64,000 nucleotides of DNA, taken from the NCBI GenBank assembly GCA_025617745.1, contig CM046855.1, positions 14,663,880 to 14,727,879 on the forward strand. The letters run 5' to 3'. The notes under the pieces were generated by a model. It had not been told where the DNA came from. It searched no databases and saw only the letters and a program-made list of their open reading frames with translations. The translations under genes were made by a program, and so were the position numbers. Source of the stretch: Heliocidaris erythrogramma (Eukaryota > Echinodermata > Echinoidea > Camarodonta > Echinometridae). This document shows, one piece after another, positions 1-11,389 of this stretch; position 1 is the first letter of the stretch; each line of letters starts with the position of its first letter.

Positions 1-1217
1 AATGGTTTCCACTTTTTATGTTATGAGAATCCACAGAAAACTTACTGAACTGTTTGGCAAGTACACTGTGTATTAAATTTCAACAGATATTACTCTATAT
101 TCAAGCAAATTCTTGTAGCTTGTACGTGAGAACCCAATAGTTGTAGTTTCTGTGATTATTCAATATCCATGCAGTACAGTAAGAATAAATATTGTTTTTA
201 AGACACAAATGAAATAAATTATGATCTATGCATACTATCTCTGCTGAGAGTCAGAAGGGTATTAACGGTGGGGTGGGTCGTTTTTTTTTTAAATCGAGTT
301 AAACCCCTTAGGCTCTCACCAGATTATCTCTTATGATCATTTGATGCTACAAATTGCTCTGAATTAACACTGCATTAATTCAATCAGTGAAACCAGTTTT
401 CAAATATTTGTTTTTCATTTGCATTGGTTGATCTTATCTCTTACTTTTTGCATTTCAAATTCATTGGGAGTATAGTTTGTAGTTGATGACTCACATGTGA
501 CACATACCAATACCACAAAAAAAAAACTGTCTCATGAAAAGGATGCAGGTTTTGAAAAGGATTATTTCTTTAATTGATGAGGTAAGAAATGTACTTCATG
601 ATAGTTTAATATTCAGATGAAGGGTAGAAAGACATATGAAAGACATTTGTCTTTTTACAAGGAACTCTATTAAAGATGATCTTTTAACAGTTAAGTTGTT
701 AATGCTGCAAACTTGGATTTTGAGTGAAATCATCAAAATAAATTATGATTTCAAAGGTAGCTTGTACGTTTCTTCATAGCATCATAGCTTTTATGTTTAG
801 TGTGCTTGCTCATTTAGTCATTGAAATGATGCATTCCCCCCCCCCCCCCCCCAAAAAAGAAGAATTTATAAGTGGTATTCCTTCTTGGAAACTGATAACC
901 ACAGTGTCTTGTATCTTCACCTGTGATCTTTTAGCTGCCTATGGTAATTATTTTCCCAATTCTATTGCAAAAATCTAAAGGATGCAGACATCTCAAATTC
1001 CAATTTACACAAATCCCACGGCCTACGGGTAAGCAAAACCGACAATCACAAACGAAAGGATCGCATGTTGCCTGAGAGACGTTTTCCCGGAATTGCATAA
1101 ATTGCATAGTGCGGTGCCACAGCGCAACCCAGCTTACAGATGGTGACAGTACACCGTTCACCCAGTTAGTTTGAACCCTGTCATACATTGATGAACTGTT
1201 TGGCCTCCCTTCTGCAG

Positions 1218-1291
1218 TCCGGCGTGAACCCACGCCCTACTTCCCCTGACCCTGTCTTGGAGAGTGTCCTACATTCTTTGTTCCTGTCCAG
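1218..1291 (+). CDS. Candidate internal exon (unassigned)
   Basis: A strong pyrimidine-rich acceptor (CCTCCCTTCTGCAG) precedes 74 bases that stay open in one frame and end at a good donor (CCAG followed by GTGGGT). The frame reads SGVNPRPTSPDPVLES and on to LHSLFLS. It enters in phase 0 and leaves in phase 2. I do not recognise the peptide and found no neighbouring exon that fits its phase. It could be an exon of the gene that continues as PPP1R21, or chance. Confidence 0.2.
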
Positions 1292-2038
1292 GTGGGTATG
1301 TTAGACATTAGACGAGCTCAATATCCAATTAAGTCTAACAAATGAGTGACAAGGCTGTATTATGTCGCAAGGACATCTTACCAACGCCTCTCTTTGTCTA
1401 TCCCCACCAAATTAAATCTTGTTGATGCGGTTCGTGTACGGGAATATTTCATGTGCGTTTGTCACATGTCGCCGCCAGTACGCAGCAACATGCATACTCC
1501 CACGCAAAACACATACCTTTACGTGCACGCTTAGGGACATACTAGTTATGACTAATGTTTTTTTTTACATATAATGAAGCTGCATGGGGGAATTTCTATC
1601 CCTTTAGATTATATCTTGACTCTCAAGGATTTGAGTATATATAGATTGAATTATTTGTACTTTGAAATGTGAATTCATTGACAACAAAAAATTATCTTCC
1701 CTTCTGTGCAGCACATTGTATTGTTTATCTTAACCCATATCCGCCTAACACATTATCTTATGCACAGTCCCATTATACCTAGCCACTTCACACACATATT
1801 CACACTCAAAACATTTTTCACTTCACATCCCTCTCAAAGACACAAAGAAGAACAGAAGGTTGACAAATTATGTACCAAAATAAAGAGCATGAAATTGCCT
1901 TTAATTTGATATAAAAATACATGCATTTAGACCAATCGGAAAAATATACCAATCGACATAAATCAGATATGAGTTATTTAGCAGCAGATCTCAACTACGG
2001 ATTTTCCCGTAGTTCGTCGATTGCAACGTTCGGAGCGT

Positions 2039-2056
2039 CTACGGGATATCCCGTAG
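2039..2056. repeat. Perfect 18-bp palindrome
   Basis: CTACGGGATATCCCGTAG is exactly self-complementary. A related imperfect copy (CTACGGATTTTCCCGTAG) lies about 45 bases upstream, so the pair looks like a small local duplication of a palindromic unit. No function is implied. Confidence 0.8.
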
Positions 2057-2779
2057 ATCGGCAGATATGGCTTAAGTAAAGATGTTGGATTTTTTTCATG
2101 AAGCTGTATTTGACTATGATTTTGGAATCTTTCATTATGGGGGTTGACCAGTTTTACTTAGCTGTGGGAAGGGAAAAATTATAGGCCTATCTATCAATCA
2201 CTTTTATTCCTTGATGTCAAGTATCAATCCTATTTTATACTGCAGGATAACAACACCAACTCATTAGCATGAATTCATAATTATAGCATATTCATTCAGA
2301 AAAGGGGACTGAGATGATCCATGTATCACTGCAACTAAATCATGCACTAGTGATTTGTTTTTGTTTTTGTTGGTGCAATCCATTTCTAAATGATTTCATT
2401 TTAACAAATGAAGCTAATATTCAATTTTAAGCAACTGATAGCTATTAAACATGCTCCATAGTTTCAGGGAATTGCTAGTGAAATACTGCTGCAATTTAAG
2501 TTGTGCATTGATAATTGAGATGGACCTTGGCGTCAGGGGGGCAAAACATTTGAGCCAGTTTTGATCCCTGTGTTTCAGCAAGAAATATTTATATAATTAT
2601 TGAATGGCCTTGAGTGGGATACAAGGAATATCGCAGGAGCTATGAGCATATTTCACGAGTCGGCATGACGAGTGAAATATTTTCAAAGCAAGTGCAATAT
2701 ACCCTTGTGTCCCACAAAAGAATGTCAGTCAATATTTATATTATATTGGATGGCTCTGAATGGGATACCAGAGAATATT

Positions 2780-2843
2780 CCACGAGTTAGGGCCAATATT
2801 GCACGATTCGAAGATGAGTGCAATATTGGCCCCTAACGAGTGG
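2780..2843. repeat. Hairpin with ~25-bp arms
   Basis: The arm beginning CCACGAGTTAGGGCCAATAT is mirrored by one ending GGCCCCTAACGAGTGG, with a loop of about 13 bases. It sits in the extra segment of the left arm of the surrounding inverted-repeat element. Shared motifs (CACGAGT, GTGCAATAT) recur nearby at 2640-2700 and 3060-3140, which suggests related small palindromes. Confidence 0.75.
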
Positions 2844-3409
2844 ACTATCATTATAATTATTCTTATCTATACCCTACAGAAAAATGATTTAGAACTTAAT
2901 AAAAATCATTTAACCAACCACATTCAGTTAATATAGCCCCTCATCATACTTCATTGTGATCACACAAGTTTAACTTTACCTCTTTATGACATCATGTGCG
3001 TATGTGTGTATGCGTTGCATTATCTGCGCGCACGCAAACAGACCAGACAAAATACGGCATAATATTGCACGGCAAGTTTAGTACTGTACCTATGGGGAAT
3101 TCAGCGTTCCGTGCAATATCCTCTCATATTGCACGCCCAAATCAAGCGGACAAAAATATGCGTTTTTAATGCGCCTCTAAAATGCCTTATATAGGTAATA
3201 ATAGTATTAATTGAATGATACCTAGTTCCTCAATTTTCACCATTTCATGTCCTTATGTTTTTGTATTGACTTCAACATAAAACACAGGTAGAAAAACATT
3301 AATTTGTCCTTACCCAAGCATCTCACAAGGGCTGCGCGCATACATTCACTGTCTTAGCTTGTGCTTATTGTATATGGATTTTGGCATCGTTGCGCCGCGT
3401 CCGCGTCCG

Positions 3410-4262
3410 CCGCAGAGATTTTCTTGTGAGCGCTCTACTGGCTGCAGTTTTTGTCGGATCACCTTCAAATTTCACATGGAGGTGCATTATGGTAAGATGA
3501 AGAAGCCTAATGTTTTTGGTGTGGGCGGAGTCATGGTTGCCATGGTAACCATATTTTTAAAGAAATAGTAAAGATTGTCTTGTGAGTGCTCTACCGGCTG
3601 CAGTTCTTGTCGGATCACCTTCAAATTTTGCATGGAGGTGCATTATGGTAAGATGAAGACGCCTATTGATTTTGGTGTGGGCGGGGTCGGGGTCGACATG
3701 GTTGCCATGGTACCCATATTTTTAAAGAAATAGTAAAGATTTTCTTGTGAGCGCTCTACCGGCTGCAGTTCTCGTCGGATCACCTTCAAATTTCGCATGG
3801 AGGTGCATTATGGTAAGATGAAGACGCCTATTGTTTTTGGTGTGGGCGGAGTCGACATGGTTGCCATGGTAACCATATTTTTAAAGAAATAGTAAAGATT
3901 TTCTTGTGAGCGCTCTACCGGCTGCAGTTCTTGTCGGATCACCTTCAAATTTCGCATGGAGGTGCATTATGGTAAGATGAAGACGCCTATTTTTGGTGTG
4001 GGCGGAGTCGACATTGTTGCCATGGTAACCATATTTTTTAAAGAAATGGTAAAGATTTTCTTGTGAGCGCTCTACCGGCTGCAGTTCTTGTCAGATCACC
4101 TTCAAATTTCGCATGGAGGTGCATTATGGTAAGATGAAGACGCCTATTGTTTTTGGTGTGGGTGGAGTCATCGTTGCCATGGTAACCATATTTTTTAAAG
4201 AAATAGTAAAGAATTTCTTGTGAGCGCTCTACTGGCTGCAGTTTTTGTCGGATCACCTTCAA
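3410..4262 (+). repeat. Tandem array, ~160-bp unit, five and a half copies
   Basis: The landmark GGCTGCAGTT recurs at about 3440, 3596, 3761, 3920, 4077 and 4234, giving spacings of 156, 165, 159, 157 and 157 bases. Each unit carries TTTCTTGTGAGCGCTCTAC, GGATCACCTTCAAATTT, a GGAGGTGCATTATGG block and a GTTGCCATGG palindrome. Units differ by point changes and short indels, so the array is not freshly amplified. The last unit breaks off after CACCTTCAA. Short open frames here are by-products of the repeat. Confidence 0.93.
3536..4187. promoter_or_regulatory. Series of RFX/X-box-like palindromes in the tandem units
   Basis: GTTGCCATGGTAACC occurs at 3536-3550, 3860-3874, 4016-4030 and 4173-4187. 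The second unit has a variant (GTTGCCATGGTACCC, 3701-3715). The sequence fits the published RFX X-box pattern of two half-sites, GTTRCC and RGYAAC, spaced by two bases. The match is visible; binding and regulatory function are inference, and the sites may only be part of the satellite unit. Confidence 0.45.
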
Positions 4263-5040
4263 TTTCAACAAAAAAATGACAAAAGTACAAAATGGTCAAA
4301 TTTGTCAGCAGTGATACCCGAGGTCCCAAATTGCCACTTTATCCATTTCAGTCACAACATTGATTCAAATGGGGGATGGGTGACGGGTTCGGGGAATTCG
4401 GACTGGTCCCCCCCCCCCCCCGAGTGCTCTAGTTTAAACGCGTTTTCACATTTTTACGCGTCGCGCGCACCCTAAACTATGAGATATGGAGATATATTGC
4501 AGAGTCATCCGGGTACTTTTTCACAAACCATAAGATATTGTTTAAAATTGCATGGTCATCCAGGTACTTATGCACAAACCATGAAATTTTTCTGGTCGGC
4601 TGAAAACCCTTCACACAAATAATAATTCTGTATGTCTCATGGTTTAGGGTGCGTGAGACGTGTCAAAACGTGAATACGCATTTAAATACGCAAAAGCTGA
4701 GATAATGGATATATATGCGCGCAGCCTTTGCAAGATGCCTGGCTAACGACAAAATAATGTTTTTCCACCTGTGTTTAATGTTGAAGTTAATATAAAAACA
4801 TAAAGGACATGTAATGGTGAAAATTGAGGAACTAGGATTCTTACAGTTAATAATAATAATACTGAATGATTTTTCTTTCATGGGACACAAGGGTATATCG
4901 CACTCACTTTGAAAATATTTCACTCTTCGTCATGAAAACTGTGCATGAGCTTTTATATCATCTGTTTGGGAATATTTCATTCAGTGTGCACATCAAAGTC
5001 GATACGGAGCTGATGCACAGGAGTACGATATATGCTACCT

Positions 5041-8000
5041 TCTATTTAGGAACACAGCGTTACTAAAAAAAAGCTTAGTTTATTTATTGAGAATTGTTTG
5101 TTCACAGATTTGCATTGTTATGCATTGCTGTAAATATATCAAATCCTGTTTATCCATGTTTATTCTTCGTGTAAACACCCTACTAGAGTGAAGGAGCATT
5201 AACGATGCATGCCTCGTACTTCTGTATATACAGTCCTCTAAGGAATCATGCATCACACACATCAATTTGAAATGTCACTGTGGTATAGCCACAAGCCATA
5301 TATCAGTTTTTCGTGGAGATTTAGGTGTGAGAGTGGTGAACAATAAAACGAGTACCTAGGGATGATGATGCGGCAATCGGTGAAGCCTCCACGAAGAGAT
5401 GGAATCGTCTAATTTACAATCGGGATATGGAGGGGTGATTTCTATATTCATGCCGCTTGTCGGATATCTGTGTCAATTGCTATAATTTTTTTGGTAGGAA
5501 ATCATTTTCGAGAAAGAATGAGAGGGATGTGCGAGGTGGAGTGGAGGTCATTTAGATCAGAATTAGGTCAGGTGAGGCTACGTTGACTGGTTGTAGCGTC
5601 GATGCAACACGCCATCGCCTATTCTCAGGTTCATATGCAGGTTAGTACGGCCAGCTCAAAACTAGGCTACCGTCACTCTTGTCTGTACTGGAGTCAAACA
5701 AGGGTCAGTCGTAGCCTACTTGCCCTCTTTTGTTGCCCCGTTTTCATTCACTTTCGGTATTTGTTGCCCATGGTTACCGCCACTAAGTGCCCTGTTTCAA
5801 CATCCCTCCTGTATCAACTCTCATTGATTATCGTCCACTCTCTCTTGTGGCGCCACTCTTTTGCTTTTAATGGTCTCCCATTGCGAATTGAATGAATTAT
5901 AATCATCCATCATGCATGCATTTCCATTCACCGCTCCGCGTCATGGCTGGTTTGTAAAAGCAACAGCATGGAGAAAGATAGAATAACACCACCCTGCTTT
6001 TTAAGATACCACCAGGGACTTCTTTTGTGTAGTCAGCGATTGTTATTTTTACGCCATATGCTCAGGGTAGTCTTTTTTGCAGTTACCTTGAAATATTGAC
6101 AGTGAGGGCAGTGCAGAATAGTTAGGAACTACAATTAAGTTTATTATGAGAAGGAGAGGGAGAAAAAAAGGAAAAAAACCTCTTTCATACTAATAGTTTA
6201 TACAGTGCTGTTAGGTCATGGGTGTACGCCTACTTCCCCTGGCCATTTGTATTACCTAAATATTATTTCCTATAAATGGGGACAAGCAGTGCTCCAGAAA
6301 GCATCATTAGTCTAATTGTAGTCATTTTAGGCAAGCCTCTCTGCATTTCAAACTCTGTCATGGCATGCTACAGTAAACATTGCTTTATTTAATCGACCCA
6401 TCTGTGTTTATCTCTGCAAGTGGAAATAAGTCCCCTGGTTGAACACAAGAAAAATCAGGCCAATGGATTTCTCTGATTTGTGCTTGAGATTACTTGTCCC
6501 TCATGATAGCTATCAGGAGGAATACCCCTGCAGGCTTAATGAAGCATCCCATCCTGTTGGTGCCATGGGTACTTCCCCTTGACAGTGCACTTCCAGATGC
6601 ACTAGCTTCCAAGAATAATACTGCATGCAGACTACATCATTATGCAATTGTAGGGGGTAAATAACTCAACTCTGAAGTTGGTCTGAGGTTATCTTATTGC
6701 TGATTAAGTCAATGCATCATCGTCTGTCTCTGCATTGAGATCGCAGCATGTACACACACTTCCACTAAAACCACAGCAGTGCAAGCAGAAGCCGCTCAGA
6801 TTGTGTGTAACATAATACCTTGCCAGAAGGGCAAACACTTACACTTTCTCTCCATGTTCATTGCAGTGCTTACCCCCACTCTTGAGATGGAATAGTCCTA
6901 TAGCACTCAAGTGGTTGCCTATTCCACTTTTGAAGGAGGGGTAGGCATTGTCATTTTTGTGGAGCAAGAAGCTCCTTTTTGAAGTCAGAGCAGTGCTTAG
7001 AAATCTAATCCTGTCGCCTCATTGTGAAAGTTGTTGGTTTTTATCCCCAGATCATATTTTTTTCTAGGTTATTAGCCCCTTATATTTTGCCCACTTGAGT
7101 TTGATGGTTTGGCGAGCAATGAAATTGAATCCTGCCAGGCGGGTTTTGTCAAGAATTTTAGGATGAAAAAAAAAAATTGTTTTTTTGATTGATGGTGGAA
7201 GAGTAGTGGTGTTTTTTAGAGGATCACAGAACTACTCAGCTTGAGGGCAATGCAATATTCATTGCTTGTGGTACACAGCGGGTATGTTTTGGTTGTTCCG
7301 TGCCACTGCCCTATTACTGCTGTGTTCCCACAACATGAATAATGGGGTTTTGAGGGGTTTAATCTTATTCTGTTGTATCAAAATAGCTCCTTGAATTCAA
7401 CAGTCAGTTGGGATGAACAAACTCTGCATCATATCTGCTTTTCATTATTTTTTGTTTGTGTTATATCAAGGAGCTTCAAGAGCTGGAGTCACATCTAGCT
7501 CATTCCCTTTGAACCATGTTCGTTGCCGCCAGGAAAAATATGTCAGGCATGTGCTTAACCATGTTAACTGGATCTTCCTTGCAGATAAGAAGACAAAAGA
7601 TTCCTGCCTGGCTGCAAACTTACGGGCCATTTTCAAAGGGAAATATGTTTTTTTAAAGATAATTACTTTTCGCTATCACTAGTCTGATCATGAGGCTACA
7701 ATTTGTAGCTTCATGGTCTGATAATATGAGCAGTTCGCAGTGCTTACCTTTACTGGGGGCAAGCGGAAAAAAAATTCTACAAAATTTCCTGATATATGAA
7801 TGAAAACTTCGTGACTGGGCATGTGTGGGCACTAATCTGACACAAAACATCATAATTAACTGTACTTGAACAATTGCAATTTTTATTTTTGTTTGCAGGG
7901 AGTATCGGAAGATTGTCAAATTGGGGATTTTAGGATTGTAAAATTTTACTTTTTAGCACAAATTGAAACTACTATCATACAATATAGCTAAATTTCTGGA

Positions 8001-8477
8001 CACAATTAGGCTTTTGTATTCATATTTTATCATATGTTAAAATTTCACTTTTGTTTATTCAAATAAAGAGTGAAATATTCTCGATTTCATTTGTGACAAA
8101 AATCACTACTCAAGCTTTCCCATGAAGTTGGCGGCATCGAACATCGGACATCAAAGGCAACAGCGCATCTGTAGATTCTTTTGTGCATCCTTAGAAAGGG
8201 GCAGCTGCTTGAGATAATTTGTTGCCAGTTGGGACTCCAGCTTTCGAAGCTCCTTGGTTATATCGATGGTGTATGTGGAATGACCCCCAATCTGACTTTA
8301 TGCATTTTTTCACTGGATTTTTTCAAATGTCTGTTCAACCTGATGCCTTTTGCGATCAGGATGAGGATTATAATTTGAAATAGTGAAGTTTGTTGTTACT
8401 GTTACCGGTACTTTACAAACCCCTGTTACACTGACTCCCCAAAAGCTACCCAAGGCAGGTTTCATTTGCTGCTTTCA
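5041..8477. other. No gene seen
   Basis: No exon chain or family match was found on either strand. A pyrimidine tract ending at 5492 with a donor-like CAGGTGAGG near 5567 could bound a short exon, but the peptide is not recognisable. An imperfect stem-loop lies at about 7687-7720 (ATCATGAGGCTACAA against TTGTAGCTTCATGGT). The rest is ordinary AT-rich spacer or intron. Confidence 0.4.
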
Positions 8478-8698
8478 AATAAGCCGGTTCGTAATTACAA
8501 TTTGAACATGTGCAGATAAAGGTCATTTGTACTGAATACAACTGACCTTTATACAGTCAATTTGTACACTCCATGACATGCACACCAGTATGATTTCACT
8601 TATTAAACAGGTAGTTCGTCCACCAAAACAAATGCACATGCAAACTGGGGTCATTACAGGATCATTTGTACCGTGTGTTAATTACAAACTGGCTTATT
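8478..8698. mobile_element. Small DNA element with AATAAGCC termini
   Basis: The 221-bp segment begins AATAAGCCGGTTCGTAATTA and ends with the inverted counterpart TAATTACAAACTGGCTTATT. The same family occurs at 32105-32606, where it is split by a SINE, and as a short end fragment at about 9107-9135. Shared internal blocks include ATGTGCAGATAAAGGTCATT. Terminal inverted repeats, small size and absence of coding capacity make it a MITE; the superfamily is not determined. Confidence 0.75.
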
Positions 8699-9106
8699 GT
8701 ATATGTTGATGACTAGACTTGGGCCATATCAAAAGTTGGTCCGAGACAGGTTTGCTCAAAAAGGCGATCCAGTGCAATTTGTCCCATACGACATGTTTCT
8801 TTTTTTCACTTACTTCTTTCAAAATAATGACCTTTGACTGATTGTACTGAAATATTACAAACCATTATTCATAGGTCATATCGAGATATTTTTAATTTTT
8901 AGATGAATTGAATGGACAAATGTCATATGTCCTACGGGAGTCGGGGCACGTTGCACTGAATCACCCATAAGCAATTTTGGGTACCTTTCCTATGTTTACA
9001 CGTATATAGAGACCTATTCAGGGCGCACAGAGGATGATCTATATTGATCATGGCTTTATTTGGTCAATAGTATAGGGTTCGTTTGGGTTAGGGTGCAATA
9101 AGCCAG

Positions 9107-9135
9107 TTCATAATTACAATTTCATGATTGAGAGA
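9107..9135 (+). mobile_element. End fragment of the AATAAGCC family
   Basis: AATAAGCCAGTTCATAATTA followed by CAATTT matches the terminus of the element at 8478-8698, after which similarity is lost. It is a truncated relic or a solo terminus. Confidence 0.5.
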
Positions 9136-9149
9136 AGCAAGGGTCATCA

Positions 9150-9430
9150 TAATAGAAAGAGATCCTATATACTGAGTTATACATTTTGAAGCAAAAAAAA
9201 AGACATTTTAATCATTTTATGTCATAGAGCAAATGGGGGAGTTGTCCGCCACTACATCACAGTAACATTACCAATATAGCCAATTTGAAACTCCCATATG
9301 TAAAGTGATTACAACTTTCAAAAATTTATTATTGCTTGTCCGATTTCATTCAAACTTCCACCAGTCTGCTTCTCTGATTTGGCCTCTTTCTTTCAGAACA
9401 ACTTGCCATTAAGGTTGGATTTCCCTTTAA
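9150..9430. mobile_element. Right half of the AAGGTTGGATTTCCC inverted-repeat family
   Basis: This segment matches the right part of the fuller element at 61634-62223. Shared blocks in the same order include GACATTTTA, TACATCACAGT, CCAATTTGAAA, CCCATATGTA, TTGCTTGTCCGATTTC and the end AAGGTTGGATTTCCC. The left arm is absent, so this copy is truncated. Confidence 0.75.
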
Positions 9431-10807
9431 TGAATCAAGAAACAGAATTTTTGAATGTGCTTTTTACAATTGATGTACACTCAATCTTACAGAAGATTAC
9501 TTAGTTTTATTGATGTTGTTACCAAGCACCTTTGCTAATGTTATGGGGGCAGTTAATCACAAGGAAAGAGCAAGAACCTGATGGTTTATACAAATACTGT
9601 GGTTGTGGAGAATCTGATATCCTCTGGTTATCAGCAATTTGTCTAGAAAATATCCATAATGCTTGAGGATGTCATACTCCTCGCTTGATAATGTGAAGAG
9701 GAAAAATGATATGTTTTAAATTATTTTTTTAATGTCCATTGATTCAGGGTCATATCTTTGTTACACGGGATAATGACATGATGAGGCTGTGCAAAAAGTC
9801 CCCATCTCCTCCCAGACATTTCAAAATCAATACAGAAGACAGGATATAGGTGGGTGGAGATGCGATGCGACCTGTACGTTCTCGTTCATGTGAAGTGTTT
9901 TCGCATTATGAATTGGCATGTGGGTAGTAGAATATGTCCTCGATAACCATGGCTGCATATTTTATTCATAATCTAATGGCCCTCCTACAGACTACCTACG
10001 AAAATAAGGGCAAGGCTGGAACGTCCTCTAAACGACCTTCACCATCCTCCTCATTTACCTGCACTCCCCAGTTCCTCATTTTGCAGACTCACTAAAAGTG
10101 AATGGTATTGCCAACTCTCATCCAACTTGTGCCATGGAGGAGGGATTATTCCATGTAGTAGACAGGGTTTATGATCAATGTTGAGGTAGTGGTTCTTTTG
10201 TAAAATAATACTGTCCTTCCCCTTGACAGGAATTTCTGGCATTAGAGTTTATATCACCTTTTATATCTTTTTTTGTTCTATAAGGCATATTTAGAAAGAT
10301 TTGTAAGCCCTTTCATACCCTTTTCACAAACCTATGCTTCCATTATGCGCGGTAAAATAACAGAGATGCCAATGTCAGAGACCAGCTAGGAGTGAGCTTT
10401 TCTGCACATTAGCACAGTGAAGGCAAGGGAAAGGTTGGGAAAGGTTGTGAGAGGGGGGCTCCCACAGTAGGGAGCTCTAAATTGAAGCGATCTGATGCAT
10501 ACCAAAGTGATATTTTAGCTTATTCTTAAAAACAAGAGGGTCCAAAAATTTGCCTGAAATCTGGAAAAGAACAAGTAAAGTCACTCATTTCAAATGGTCC
10601 ATCATGTTTTTTCCGTAATATTGTTCTGTTTATTTATTAATTTTTGTTACTTAATATTCCATCATTGCAAATCCATGTAATTATCAAAATGAAAAGTAAT
10701 TTCATACTTTGCACTTCTCATTCCTTAAGAGCTAGCCTTTCCTGCTAGCAGTCAACATTTTTTGTTTCTTGCTAGGCTGAGGCAATCTTTTGCTGTCTGA
10801 GACTAAT
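9431..10807. other. No gene seen
   Basis: No supported gene. An acceptor-like site at about 9990 (CCCTCCTACAG) is followed by about 100 bases open in two frames, ending at a stop; the peptides match nothing I recognise and no donor fits. Otherwise the stretch is AT-rich spacer or intron. Confidence 0.4.
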
Positions 10808-10980
10808 GGGTGTTGCAAGAAAGTTGCGATTGATTGCAAGTTGCAACTGATCGGTACTGACCAATCAAAATCATTGTTGCAAGAGCATCTTCTTGAATGG
10901 GCAGACCCTGAACCATTCAGAATGGTTGTTCTAATTTGCTTTACAATTTGCAATTGATTGCAACTTTCTTGCAACACCCC
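10808..10980. mobile_element. Palindromic MITE (GGGTGTTGCAAGAAAGTTGC)
   Basis: The left end GGGTGTTGCAAGAAAGTTGC is mirrored at the right end by GCAACTTTCTTGCAACACCC; the next bases of each arm are also near-complementary. The element is about 173 bp and has no coding capacity. The flanks contain TAA on both sides at slightly shifted positions, so a 3-bp target duplication is possible but not proven. Confidence 0.85.
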
Positions 10981-11205
10981 ATAAGTCAGACAACTCTGAG
11001 TCAGAAGTATGAATTTATATTATTATTCGCGCTTGAAGTATGTGAATGGGATATCATTATTATAATTGTTTAAAAGCTTTAAAATAACAATAATTGATGA
11101 TTATATTCCTTGGGCAGGAAGGTATTGCATGCGGTTCAAATCTCATCATTTTCTTGTGTGTGACTAGGCCTAATGCTAGTATTTTCATGTGGTATGTACA
11201 CAATT

Positions 11206-11389
11206 CTGTAAAACCAGACACTTTCACATGCATTTATGATTCGCAAAATTTGTGAGTGGTCCAGATTGGCAAAAGTTTTGTTCTCTAAATCATTGAATCA
11301 TAATTAACATAAAATTAAATTTGTGTAAATCTCAAAAGTTTCTTGTGAAAATGGCTGTCGTTTACAATTCGTGAAAGTTTCAGTTACAG
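11206..11389. mobile_element. MITE of the CTGTAAAACCAG family, degraded copy
   Basis: It starts CTGTAAAACCAGACAC and ends AAAGTTTCAGTTACAG, which are imperfect inverted termini. A better-kept copy in the opposite orientation is at 42863-43072. Both carry a block for which this copy reads CTTGTGAAAATGGCTGTC. Confidence 0.65.

Larger units (their letters stand above)
1..2584. other. No confident gene; AT-rich, probably intronic
   Basis: I see no supported gene here. The stretch has a pure C run at 836-852, a perfect palindrome at 2039-2056, and one weak exon candidate at 1218-1291 that is listed separately. If PPP1R21 extends upstream of the window, this is intron of that gene; that is inference from the two exons at 20.7-21.7 kb. 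Confidence 0.4.
2585..5040. mobile_element. ~2.4-kb element with long inverted arms
   Basis: Two blocks are repeated in opposite orientation around the tandem array at 3.4-4.3 kb. The outer block at about 2640-2715 matches the complement of about 4880-4960; the shared core includes AAATATTTTCAAAG and ACCCTTGTGTCCCA. The inner block at about 3190-3345 matches the complement of about 4712-4860 and includes GGTGAAAATTGAGGAACTAG. Order and orientation are mirrored, as expected of a fold-back or long-TIR DNA transposon. The left arm carries about 470 extra bases (2716-3189), including the hairpin at 2780-2843. No transposase is seen, so the element is non-autonomous. Exact ends and target duplication were not resolved. 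Confidence 0.7.

Noticed and set aside
9991..10096. Open segment after an acceptor-like site (TTYENKGKAGTSSKRPS)
   Set aside because: Two frames are open at once, no donor or partner exon, and no recognisable protein.
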